Shown here: positions 37,158-45,443 of the stretch, piece after piece | How positions within the stretch are numbered: the first letter of the stretch is position 1 | How the letters are laid out: each line of letters opens with the position of its first letter | Source of the DNA: Psychrobacter sp. BI730 | Lineage (GTDB): Bacteria; Pseudomonadota; Gammaproteobacteria; Pseudomonadales; Moraxellaceae | Assembly: GCF_013414195.1 (NCBI RefSeq) | Contig: NZ_JAATTV010000008.1 | Coordinates: 1-64,000, forward strand | Direction: 5' to 3' | DNA length: 64,000 nt | The notes under the pieces: model-generated | What the model saw: only the letters and a program-made list of their open reading frames with translations | The model's database searches: none | What the model was told of the DNA's origin: nothing | Translations under genes and position numbers: made by a program

Positions 37158-37910
37158 TTATACTTTCTCAAGCTCAGTGCAAGCCAAATCAATCGCTGAT
37201 ATAAGTGCTGTCTCAAATTGACCTTCCTTAAATACCACTAAGCCTGAATGTGCGCCGCAAAAATGACGACCATCACGCCACTCACTTGCCAGCTCTACTG
37301 CCCAATCACAATAGTGTTTAGCTGCATTTGGCTCATCTTTGAGCGCTTTTTTGGTAGTAGGGTGTAAGCCTAGGTTAGGCTGCACGGCATTTATTAACTT
37401 GGAAGGAGGTATCTCAAAGGTATCATCGACATAAATGCTCTGGCTAGCAGGATGATGGACCAATAATGAGCTGGCATGAACTGTTTCATCCGGTGAGATG
37501 TAATGGATGCCTTGAGGTATAGAAAATTGGAGTTCAGGGTAGCGTGCAGCAACGGCATCGCTTTCGACCAAGTCGTCTGCCCAATTGACTTCAGGTACTT
37601 GCTCTGGATGTCGGCTACTGCCATAAAACGTCGCTTGCGGAAAGTCTTCTGCCATTTGAGCACAGTGTACTGTATGAAACGGATGAACATTGAGGGCGGC
37701 TTCGACATTTTGACCGTCATTGGTCAATGCCATGACTTGCTGACGCACATCGCCAGTTAATGTATAGCTATCCAAAAAGATAAACCGTCCTGATGATAGT
37801 CTTATGAGTGCACACTGGACACCGATATCAAGGATACCGTTTTTGATAAATGATCCTCGAATACTCCAAAATCCTGCACCCAAATCATACATCTTATCAG
37901 TCATCAACAT
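37158..37910 (-). CDS. Hypothetical protein, degenerate metallo-beta-lactamase-like fold (paralogue 2)
   Basis: The 250-residue protein is co-linear with its neighbour at 36291-37037 and shares most residues. Common blocks include LGAGFW.IRG, IFLDSY.LTGDVR, VHPFHTV.CAQMA.DFPQATFYGSSRH, WADDLVESDAVAARYPEL and LHPTTKKALK.EPNA. The remaining differences are spread evenly, as expected for an old duplication with both copies kept. The same two His and Cys of the HPFHTVxC motif are conserved. The ATG at 37910 follows a good AGGAG-like site; an internal ATG two codons on (MTDKMYD) matches the start of the other copy. The function is unknown. Confidence 0.75.
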   Translation of the reverse strand: MLMTDKMYDLGAGFWSIRGSFIKNGILDIGVQCALIRLSSGRFIFLDSYTLTGDVRQQVMALTNDGQNVEAALNVHPFHTVHCAQMAEDFPQATFYGSSRHPEQVPEVNWADDLVESDAVAARYPELQFSIPQGIHYISPDETVHASSLLVHHPASQSIYVDDTFEIPPSKLINAVQPNLGLHPTTKKALKDEPNAAKHYCDWAVELASEWRDGRHFCGAHSGLVVFKEGQFETALISAIDLACTELEKV

Positions 37911-38220
37911 TGCTCCTTAATCGTTCATTTATTCAATCGTTTTACTTGTTTATAGCACCCTATAGTCGGTTCAATATACCTTGGATACAAGGAAGGCGAG
38001 TGAAAGTATTACAAGTTGTAGACTAAGCGAGCCTGACACCGTATCCAATTTATAGAGGATTGACTATAATGATTATTAATTTTTATAGCAGTAATGTCTG
38101 TAAGAAAAAAGATATAAGCAATGTAAATGTGTAAAAATAAAAAAGAGTTGTTATTCAAATGTCATCATCAGCAGTGAAGGCTGTCTTTCCTTCCTTTTAT
38201 TAAGTGGGTTAAAAGATAGC
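37911..38220. other. Intergenic region between the hydrolase and the paralogue pair
   Basis: It contains repeat copy A (37961-38068). The rest is AT-rich, and I see no clear gene or terminator. Confidence 0.5.
37961..38068 (+). repeat. Dispersed 108-bp repeat, copy A, with inverted ends
   Basis: Starts TATAGTCGGTTCAATATA and ends GAGGATTGACTATA, so the outer TATAGTC/GACTATA form inverted repeats. It matches copy B at 3347-3452 (opposite strand) along its whole length with scattered differences. Confidence 0.85.
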
Positions 38221-39183
38221 TTATAAACAGTCTTTGTAATCATAGGCTGATATACGAGGATCATTTTTGTAGCTTTCATTGCCACATAAGAATTTATCGA
38301 AACGGGTATCACCGTTAATATAACGTTGCATCCATGCGATAGCAGGCTTGCTTAATAGTTTCTCGTTAAAACGATGGCTGGCACAGAAATGACTGCCGTT
38401 GTTAATCTCGACCTTCATTTTTGGACCGTCAGCTTTTTGATAAAAGGTATTGGTATATTTTTTATTCGGGGCGATACGGTCGTTTTCACAAGCGATGAAT
38501 AGAGCAGGCGTATCCATCGCGCCATAGCTCGTATCGTGATAGGGTGTTTGTGCAATGATGGCTTGCACCGTACTGCGCTCAGTTGCCAATCGTAGCGCAC
38601 CGCCGCCGCCCATTGACCAACCAATCGCGCCCAAACGATTTGGATCGATTATATGACTCACTGTTTCATCCGCGATGAGATGATCGAGAGCCGCGCTCAA
38701 TTGCTCAGCACGGCTATCTGGGTTATCGTAAATGGAGCTAGTATTGATAGTAATAACGACAAATCCCCAAGAGGCCAAACGCGGTCCCCACCATTTGATA
38801 GAAGACTCATACGACACGTAACCTGGCACCACCGCGATACCACCTAGCAGACCACAGTTAGCAGCATCCGTTGGATAATGTATGGTACCGCCACCAAAGC
38901 CATTGGCTGATTGGCGACTCACGTGCTTGGTACTGACAGAAAACGGACCGTTATCGCGTGTTTTAGTGAGCTCAGTAGCAGTGATAGCGTCATCCTTTAT
39001 ACAGTCTACTGACGCTAGTGATTTTGTATAGTTAGACGTCGGTACGACTGGATTAAGACCTTCAACCCTAGTTTCGGACGCAGTTACTTCTGCTACAGCC
39101 ATCGTAGAGAAAACCAATGTACTCATCGCGATCATAAGTTGTGAAAGCACCATATTTTTTGTCATCGTAAATCGTATTCTCAT
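38221..39183 (-). CDS. Secreted PETase/cutinase-like alpha/beta hydrolase (lipase 1 family)
   Basis: This is a predicted exported polyester/lipid esterase. The 320 residues begin with a signal peptide (cleavage likely after AVA, about residue 31). The mature part has the cutinase-type oxyanion region VVPGYVSYESSIKWWGPRLASWGFVVITI and nucleophile elbow GWSMGGGG (Ser190), with Asp235 (ACENDRIAP) and His265 (NNGSHFC) completing the triad. By recall it closely matches Antarctic Moraxella TA144 lipase 1 and aligns with IsPETase. Cys232 and Cys267 occupy the positions of the extra PETase disulphide beside the active site, while the PETase Trp185 position is Tyr215. Cys300 and Cys319 form the usual C-terminal pair. 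An internal ATG at residue 7 is an alternative start. It is monocistronic. Confidence 0.9.
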   Translation of the reverse strand: MRIRFTMTKNMVLSQLMIAMSTLVFSTMAVAEVTASETRVEGLNPVVPTSNYTKSLASVDCIKDDAITATELTKTRDNGPFSVSTKHVSRQSANGFGGGTIHYPTDAANCGLLGGIAVVPGYVSYESSIKWWGPRLASWGFVVITINTSSIYDNPDSRAEQLSAALDHLIADETVSHIIDPNRLGAIGWSMGGGGALRLATERSTVQAIIAQTPYHDTSYGAMDTPALFIACENDRIAPNKKYTNTFYQKADGPKMKVEINNGSHFCASHRFNEKLLSKPAIAWMQRYINGDTRFDKFLCGNESYKNDPRISAYDYKDCL

Positions 39184-39604
39184 AGGTTGTGTGGTCGTGC
39201 ACGTCTATGGGTTAGAAAAGATAGACGTAGGTAGTGATTGTTAACTGTCATTGTTATCAATCGTTAAAGTAGTTAAATGATTAGCAAGTGAGTTAATAGC
39301 ATCTAACCATACTATCCTGTATATGCAATAAACGTAACGTTGATCTTGACCTCGTGAGTCGAAAACTGTCTTCATCGTACCAAGTCGTAACGTGATTCCT
39401 AGTCAAGTTTTTCTACGATAATCTCTAGCTCAAATAAAGAATCTATCAAGCGTTAATAACACTTTTAAACCTGAGTATATTAGTGAATGTGCTACCATAA
39501 TTTGCTTGTCATTATGATGAGCATTTATCGTTTAATAACGGTGATTTTGCTTATACATTTAGCATAAGCAAAATCACCGTTATTCCTCTCTATCATCCAC
39601 GCCA
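39184..39604. other. Divergent region between hydrolase and MFS gene
   Basis: It holds the long inverted repeat at 39534-39584. No gene is supported. The hydrolase promoter must also lie here but is not evident. Confidence 0.5.
39534..39584. repeat. Perfect 21-bp inverted repeat upstream of the MFS gene
   Basis: Arms 39534-39554 (AATAACGGTGATTTTGC...) and 39564-39584 are exact reverse complements around a 9-base loop. There is no T-run on either side, so a simple terminator is unlikely. It ends 20 bases before the furthest-upstream MFS start codon. Confidence 0.9.
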
Positions 39605-40885
39605 GTGACGGTTATTATTTACAGTCATGGTATAACCAATATAGTCAGATCCCCTGTGAATAATTCTAAAGATCAGATCCAAAATATAACAGCTGTGCCG
39701 CCAGTCATCTCCAATCATTCAACGTCGTGGATACTGAAGCTCACAATTGGCCTGATAGGTATGTTTGCTTTTTTGCAAGTGTATTCTATTCAGGCAGTAC
39801 TACCAGTTATGATGGTGGACTTTGCTGCGACCGAAGTACAGGCTGGCATGATCGTTGGTGCCACTGTGTTGGCCATTGCCATCATGTCACCATTTTTGGG
39901 CATGCTCTCAGATGCAGTCGGGCGCAAGTCGTTTATCGTTGGCGCTTTATTGTTTTTAGCGATACCGACAGCGCTTATTGCCCAGAGCTCGAGCATTGAA
40001 TGGGTCGGCATTTGGCGCTTCATGCAAGGATTGTCCGTACCGGGTATTACGGTGGTGACAATTGCCTATATCGGTGAGGAGTTTGAGGGCCGGGCAATGA
40101 CTGAGTTGATGTCCTTTTATGTGTCAGGATGCGTGCTTGGTGGCTTTATGGGTCGGTTCTTGCTGGGGCATTTGCATGAGTTGATTGGCTGGCGGCATGG
40201 TTACTACGTCATGACCGCAATGACCTTGCTAGGCGCGATATGGGTCGGCAAGATGCTACCATCGTCTCGTCACTTTGTGGCCAACCCCAATTTTCGCTCA
40301 GCGATACAGACGCTGGGTGAGCACGTCACCAATCGCTATGTGGTAACAGCATGTCTGCTTGGCGCTTGCGTGCTGTTCTCCCTTGTAGGCTGCTTCACTT
40401 TTATTAATTTACATCTGGCAGATGAACCGTATCAGTTGACGACAGGGGCACTTGCTAATATTTTTGCAGTGTATTTGCTTGGTGTTATTATCACGCCATT
40501 ATCTACGACATTGCTACGACGGTTTGGCTCAGCGCGTACAGTACGGGTAGCTATCGTCGTATCTATGGTTGGATTGTTATTGACTCTGGCCACGCCATTA
40601 TGGGGGGTGATTATAGGACTGGCTATTATGTCGTCTGGTGTATTTATTACGCAGTCAGCGACTATCAGCTATATCGCGGTCAATGTGAAAAAAGGCCGAT
40701 CATTAGCTTCGGGTCTATATTATATGGGCTACTATACAGGCGGTACGCTAGGGGCCTGGCTGGGTGGCATAGCTTATGCGCGAGGGCAGTGGTCTCTTAC
40801 CGTATGGTTGTTATTGTTTGTGCAGGTACTGGCGTTATTAATAGCCAGTTTTGGAATGATTAAAACCACAGTACGGGCAAAGTGA
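39605..40885 (+). CDS. MFS transporter (DHA1, YnfM-like)
   Basis: This is a 12-helix major facilitator in the inner membrane, probably a drug or metabolite exporter. The 426 residues have a polar N-terminal stretch (1-43). Helix 1 contains IGMFAFLQVYSIQAVLPVMMVDF, and motif A reads GMLSDAVGRKSFIVG in the loop after helix 2. The IAYIGEEF and LGGFMGRFLLGHL stretches resemble YnfM and its relatives. The frame opens with GTG at 39605; a GTG at 39656 is an alternative, and neither has a clear Shine-Dalgarno, so the start is uncertain. The substrate is unknown. It lies upstream of the acyl-CoA synthetase genes but is separated by 209 bases. Confidence 0.88.
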   Translation: MTVIIYSHGITNIVRSPVNNSKDQIQNITAVPPVISNHSTSWILKLTIGLIGMFAFLQVYSIQAVLPVMMVDFAATEVQAGMIVGATVLAIAIMSPFLGMLSDAVGRKSFIVGALLFLAIPTALIAQSSSIEWVGIWRFMQGLSVPGITVVTIAYIGEEFEGRAMTELMSFYVSGCVLGGFMGRFLLGHLHELIGWRHGYYVMTAMTLLGAIWVGKMLPSSRHFVANPNFRSAIQTLGEHVTNRYVVTACLLGACVLFSLVGCFTFINLHLADEPYQLTTGALANIFAVYLLGVIITPLSTTLLRRFGSARTVRVAIVVSMVGLLLTLATPLWGVIIGLAIMSSGVFITQSATISYIAVNVKKGRSLASGLYYMGYYTGGTLGAWLGGIAYARGQWSLTVWLLLFVQVLALLIASFGMIKTTVRAK

Positions 40886-40974
40886 TTGGCTTTCTTATGT
40901 AGTGTATGTTTGATCAGTCATCTTGTGATACTTAATGTAAGACCGCTTTACACAGCGCCACTTTTTTCTTACTA

Positions 40975-40990
40975 TCAATAACGATGTTAT
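40975..40990. promoter_or_regulatory. Motif shared by two catabolic promoters (copy 1)
   Basis: TCAATAACGAT followed by GTTATT forms an AATAAC-gat-GTTATT palindrome about 105 bases before the acyl-CoA synthetase gene. The same 11 bases occur at 45304-45314 in the mmsA promoter. Confidence 0.4.
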
Positions 40991-41094
40991 TATAAAAATT
41001 AAAATGGTTAGCGCAGTAGATTTTATGCTGCTAGTAACTTGATTATTATTGTTATTTATCCCTTATAAGTACGACAAACAAGGAAGTCAGTTCT

Positions 41095-42765
41095 ATGTCA
41101 AACATTTACCACAGTGCACCATCTGCCTACGATTATCCATTACTGGTCAAGCAACTATTAAGCCGTGCAAAAACGGTATCGCAAGATCAAGAGATTGTAT
41201 ATGCGGACAAAAAGCGCCTAACTTATAAAGAGTTGTTTGAGCGTATCAATCGTTTGGCCAATGTATTGGCAGACCTAAAGCTTGATGCAGGTGACGTGGT
41301 TGCCGTGATGGATTGGGACAGTCATCGCTATCTTGAGTCTTATTTTGCCGTGCCAATGTCAGAGTACGTTTTACAGACCGTCAATATCCGTCTATCGCCT
41401 GAGAAAATCCTTTATACCATCAACCATGCCAAGCCTAAAGTGCTCATGCTCAACTCTGAGTTTGCGCCATTGGTTAAAGACTATCAGTTCGAGAACTCAA
41501 GTATTGAGCATATTATTTGGCTAGATGACAATGGTGTCACGGCTGAAGGTATCTTTGGTAGTAATCAAAGCCGTGTCACAGGCGAATATGAAGCGCTATT
41601 AGAAGCTGCCAATAGCGAATTTGATTTCCCAGATTTTGATGAAAATACCATTGCGACGACTTTTTATACGTCAGGCACGACAGGTGATCCAAAAGGGGTC
41701 TTCTTTAGTCATCGTCAGCTAGTGCTACATACACTAGCAGAAGCGGCAACTTTGGGTATGCTGCCTGATAAGCAAGGCGTGAGCTATGGTGATGTCTATA
41801 TGCCGATGACGCCAATGTTCCATGTACATGCATGGGGTTTTCCGTTTACAGCAACCATGGTCGGTCTAAAGCAAGTCTATCCAGGTCGTTATGCGCCTGA
41901 TACGTTGATGGACTTAATTGTCAATGAAAAGGTCAGTATCACCCATTGTGTACCAACGATTTTGCAAATGGTACTCAAAGAAGCACAGGATCGCGACGCC
42001 AGCTTTAATGGTCTAAAAATGATTATTGGTGGTTCAAGATTGACCGAAGGTCTAGCCAAAACGGCGATGGCACAAGGCATTGAAGTTTACACAGGCTACG
42101 GGATGTCAGAGACCGCCCCGCTTATTAGCTTAACGGGTTTTAGTCTCGATGAGCCTGAAATGACTGAAGAAGAAGACATTGCCCGTCGTTGTATGACAGG
42201 TAAACCCGTACTTATGGTCGATGCTCAGGTATGGGGTGAAGGCAATAAGTCAGTGGGAACTGGGCCAGACAATACAGGCGAGCTGGTATTACGTGCGCCT
42301 TGGTTGACCCAAAGTTACCTTAAAAACGACGACGCTGGCAAAGAGTTATGGGAAAATGGCTATATGCATACCCAAGATATCGCTTACATACGTCCTGATG
42401 GCTATATCAAAATCACCGATCGCTTAAAAGATGTGATCAAATCAGGTGGTGAGTGGATTTCATCACTAGAGATTGAGACTATTTTATCACTACATCCGTC
42501 AGTAGCCGATGTGTCAGTGATTGGGGTGCGTGATAAGCAATGGGGCGAGCGTCCGTTGGCTTTGGTGGTGCTAAAGCCTGATGCTAAGGATACTAGTGCT
42601 GATGATATCAAAGCGATTGCAGAAAAAGCGGTAGAGCGCGGTATCATTCCTAAGTATGGTGTGCCAAGCCAGTTTAAATTCGTTGATGAGCTACCAAAAA
42701 CTTCCGTTGGTAAACATGACAAAAAAGTCATGCGTGAGATGTATGCCAATCAAACTGAGATTTAA
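41095..42765 (+). CDS. AMP-forming acyl-CoA synthetase, medium/long-chain type
   Basis: This ligase activates a fatty acid to its CoA thioester with ATP. The 556 residues follow the ANL layout: a large N-domain with the P-loop YTSGTTGDPKGV (residues 191-202), the motif GYGMSETAPLIS, the hinge region ITDRLKDVIKSGGEWISSLEIE, and a C-domain with the catalytic Lys in PKTSVGKHDKKVMRE. It is closest in form to AlkK-like medium-chain ligases. It opens the 41-51 kb catabolic region but ends in its own terminator (42864-42891), so it is probably transcribed alone. The chain length is not determinable from sequence. Confidence 0.9.
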   Translation: MSNIYHSAPSAYDYPLLVKQLLSRAKTVSQDQEIVYADKKRLTYKELFERINRLANVLADLKLDAGDVVAVMDWDSHRYLESYFAVPMSEYVLQTVNIRLSPEKILYTINHAKPKVLMLNSEFAPLVKDYQFENSSIEHIIWLDDNGVTAEGIFGSNQSRVTGEYEALLEAANSEFDFPDFDENTIATTFYTSGTTGDPKGVFFSHRQLVLHTLAEAATLGMLPDKQGVSYGDVYMPMTPMFHVHAWGFPFTATMVGLKQVYPGRYAPDTLMDLIVNEKVSITHCVPTILQMVLKEAQDRDASFNGLKMIIGGSRLTEGLAKTAMAQGIEVYTGYGMSETAPLISLTGFSLDEPEMTEEEDIARRCMTGKPVLMVDAQVWGEGNKSVGTGPDNTGELVLRAPWLTQSYLKNDDAGKELWENGYMHTQDIAYIRPDGYIKITDRLKDVIKSGGEWISSLEIETILSLHPSVADVSVIGVRDKQWGERPLALVVLKPDAKDTSADDIKAIAEKAVERGIIPKYGVPSQFKFVDELPKTSVGKHDKKVMREMYANQTEI

Positions 42766-42863
42766 TTAGTATTAGTTAAATGTTCAAATATTTGTATTCG
42801 TCAAAATGTAGTGCGTATTACACGCTTAATAGTTGACCTTTCCGATAGGCTCTGCTACATTTT

Positions 42864-42891
42864 AAACCGATACGATATGTATCGGTTTTTT
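42864..42891 (+). terminator. Terminator of the acyl-CoA synthetase gene
   Basis: A 10-bp stem AAACCGATAC/GTATCGGTTT with loop GATAT is followed by a T-run. Confidence 0.85.
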
Positions 42892-42931
42892 AATTCTGGC
42901 AAGGATGACCAGTATTTACTAAGACATGGTT

Positions 42932-43037
42932 TTTTATAGTTGAAGCATTTTAGAGTTGGTAACAGCCAATTGCACGCAGACAGTGCACCGTGCGAGGTGA
43001 GTACCGTGACAACTTATTGAGTGCCTTAACTATAAAA
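42932..43037. mobile_element. MITE-like element, 106 bp, before prpE
   Basis: The ends TTTTATAGTTGAAGCA (42932-42947) and, reversed, TTTTATAGTTAAGGCA (43022-43037) match at 14 of 16 positions. The interior is palindrome-rich and non-coding. The size and TATAGT-type ends resemble the 108-bp repeat at 37961-38068, suggesting related families. Confidence 0.55.
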
Positions 43038-43078
43038 TACTATTGCCTCATTTCTCGTTTATGCTAAGGACAGCTACT

Positions 43079-45100
43079 ATGAGCGACCATTCCCTATCCC
43101 CAGTTTCCACCCAAACGACAGACACGCCAAACTTCGCTGATATTTATCATGAGTCTATTACGGATCGAGAGCAGTTTTGGGCTGAGCAGGCGAAGCGTAT
43201 CTATTGGCATAAAGAGCCTGAGCAAATTCTAGATGACAGTAATCTGCCTTTTGCCAAATGGTTCGTCGGCGGTGAGACAAATCTTTGTTATAACTGCGTC
43301 GATCGCCATCTAGCAGACCGGGCAGAGCAAGATGCCTTTGTGTGGGTGTCATCAGAGATTAATCAAGAGTTGATAGAAACTTTTCCAGCGGTCGTTGATT
43401 CGTTTAAAGATTTGGGCAATAACGTCGAGTTTTATACAGACTATACCAAGCGCCGCCTGACTTATAATGACTTATATAAAGAAGTTAATTATTTTGCCGA
43501 TGTGCTACAGCGTCACGGTATTGGCAAGGGTGACCGTGTCATTATCTATATGCCGATGATATTAGAGGCGGCTTATGCCATGCTGGCTTGTGCTCGTATT
43601 GGTGCCGTCCATTCAGTCGTATTTGGTGGGTTCGCCGCCCATAACTTGGCTATCCGTATGGACGATGCCGAAGCCAAAATGGTCATTACGGTAGATGCAG
43701 GGCTACGAGGCGGTAAGGTTGTCAATTATAAAAACCTAGTCAATCAAGGCGTTGAGCAAGCGACTGTCAAACCAGAGCATGTGCTGGTGGTCAATCGCGG
43801 TATATTACCATTCGAAACCAAAGCGATCGATGTTGATTATGCAACTGAGCGTCGTCATAGCTGTGAGGCCAATGCAGTCGTAGAGCCAGTTTGGCTCGAG
43901 TCAAATACCCCGTCCTATTTGCTTTATACTTCTGGTACGACCGGTACACCAAAAGGGGTGCAGCGCGATACAGGTGGTCATGCAGTCGCGCTGACGACGT
44001 CGATAGATTATGTCTATGATGGCAAGGCAGGCGAGACTTTCTGGGCGATATCTGATATTGGTTGGGCTGTAGGACACTCTTATACGATCTATGCGCCGTT
44101 ACTGGCGGGTATGACCAGTATTATGTATGAGGGCTTGCCGCATATGCCAAACCCAGGTATCTGGTGGCGTATCGTTGAAGCTAACAAAGTTAATATTTTA
44201 TTCACCGCACCCACAGGCGTGCGCATGCTCAAAAAACAAGATGAAAGCTGGATGACGCGCTACGATGTCTCTAGTGTGAAGTCGTTCTTTTTGGCAGGTG
44301 AACCGCTTGATGAATCGACAGCTAGTTGGTTGACTCAGCACCTAGGCGTGCCAATTTTAGATCACTATTGGCAAACAGAGTCTGGGTGGCCAATCCTCAG
44401 CCATACGCCAAAGTTCAATCATAAGCCGCACAAGCAAGGGTCACCTGGTTACCCGATGTATGGCTATGAGGCGCATGTCATCAACGAGGAAACGGGCGAT
44501 CCTTGTCAGGCTGGCGAAAAAGGATTGCTTGCAATTAAAGCACCACTACCACCTGGTTGTCTCACCACGGTATGGCGTAATGATGAGCGTTTTATTAGCA
44601 GCTACTTTGGTCTGTTTGATGGTCAGCAGTACTCAACCTCGGACTATGCAGTGACAGATGAAGAAGGGTATTTCTACATCTTAGGGCGTACCGATGATGT
44701 GATTAACGTCGCAGGACATCGTATAGGTACACAAGAGATTGAAGAGGCCATCAGTACGCATCCAGAGATGGCAGAGTGTGCTGTGGTGGGTATTCAAGAC
44801 GAGCTAAAAGGTGAGCTACCTATTGCGTTCTGCGTCCTAAAAGATCAGACGCAAATTGAAACCACCGAAAACCGTTTTCGCATCGAGCAGCAAGTAATAG
44901 GCGCTGTCGTCAAATCTTTGGGCGGTATTGCTCGACCCGCTGCTATTTATTTCCCGCAGGCATTGCCAAAGACTCGCTCGGGTAAAATCCTACGTCGCTC
45001 AATTCGTGCGTTAGCGGAAGACCAGCCAACAGGAGACATGTCAACGCTTGACAATCCAACAGCAATCGATGCGATCAAGCAAGCGATGAAGGATTATTGA
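43079..45100 (+). CDS. prpE: Propionate-CoA ligase (PrpE-like acyl-CoA synthetase)
   Basis: This enzyme activates propionate (or a similar short acid) to the CoA thioester. The 673-residue protein has the acetyl/propionyl-CoA synthetase N-terminal region (FWAEQAKRIYWHKEPEQIL, then NLCYNCVDRHLADR), the AMP-binding loop YTSGTTGTPKGVQRDTGGHAVAL, which is the PrpE-specific form, and DHYWQTESGWPI. The C-terminal PKTRSGKILRRSIRAL includes the Lys that is acetylated in homologues. I chose the ATG at 43079 because AAGGA precedes it; an upstream in-frame ATG at 43043 has no ribosome site. It fits a pathway whose end product from valine is propionyl-CoA. A terminator follows. Confidence 0.9.
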   Translation: MSDHSLSPVSTQTTDTPNFADIYHESITDREQFWAEQAKRIYWHKEPEQILDDSNLPFAKWFVGGETNLCYNCVDRHLADRAEQDAFVWVSSEINQELIETFPAVVDSFKDLGNNVEFYTDYTKRRLTYNDLYKEVNYFADVLQRHGIGKGDRVIIYMPMILEAAYAMLACARIGAVHSVVFGGFAAHNLAIRMDDAEAKMVITVDAGLRGGKVVNYKNLVNQGVEQATVKPEHVLVVNRGILPFETKAIDVDYATERRHSCEANAVVEPVWLESNTPSYLLYTSGTTGTPKGVQRDTGGHAVALTTSIDYVYDGKAGETFWAISDIGWAVGHSYTIYAPLLAGMTSIMYEGLPHMPNPGIWWRIVEANKVNILFTAPTGVRMLKKQDESWMTRYDVSSVKSFFLAGEPLDESTASWLTQHLGVPILDHYWQTESGWPILSHTPKFNHKPHKQGSPGYPMYGYEAHVINEETGDPCQAGEKGLLAIKAPLPPGCLTTVWRNDERFISSYFGLFDGQQYSTSDYAVTDEEGYFYILGRTDDVINVAGHRIGTQEIEEAISTHPEMAECAVVGIQDELKGELPIAFCVLKDQTQIETTENRFRIEQQVIGAVVKSLGGIARPAAIYFPQALPKTRSGKILRRSIRALAEDQPTGDMSTLDNPTAIDAIKQAMKDY

Positions 45101-45168
45101 TTGGTATAAATTAGCCTCATACAAAAATAGTGATGTTGTTCATTGCGTATCAAATTCAGGTTAACTTC

Positions 45169-45199
45169 AAAAAGCTCATGAGTCATCATGGGCTTTTTT
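45169..45199 (+). terminator. Terminator of prpE
   Basis: A 13-bp stem with one G-U pair (45169-45181 with 45186-45198) ends in a T-run. Confidence 0.8.
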
Positions 45200-45274
45200 G
45201 TTTTTGTTATTTAAACAATTTTTATAAGAGCACGTGCTATTAAAATAAACTTAGCAAAAATTTTGATAAAGCGC

Positions 45275-45331
45275 TTGACCGTAAAAATGATTTATTGTTA
45301 TAGTCAATAACGATACAAAATAAATCATTTT
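45275..45331 (+). promoter_or_regulatory. Promoter of mmsA with nested dyad operator
   Basis: TTGACC (45275-45280) and TATAGT (45299-45304) form a sigma70-like promoter with an 18-base spacer. A 13-bp dyad AAAATGATTTATT (45284-45296) / AATAAATCATTTT (45319-45331) and an inner TTATTG/CAATAA dyad are centred on the -10. This is a good candidate operator for the IclR regulator at 51774. Confidence 0.6.
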
Positions 45332-45443
45332 AAAATTCAGTTTTTAATAATGCTTTACAGACAAACACTCATCGCTTTTATTTTTCTAATAAATATCTAG
45401 GTGCCGTCACACGGTACTCTCGCAAAAAAGATAAGGATATCTT

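Larger units (their letters stand above)
42766..43078. other. Intergenic region between the acyl-CoA synthetases
   Basis: It contains a terminator and the MITE-like element 42932-43037. There is no other gene. Confidence 0.5.
45101..45443. other. Control region of the valine-degradation operon
   Basis: It contains the prpE terminator, a sigma70-like promoter and the nested dyad described at 45284-45331. No gene is supported. Confidence 0.55.
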
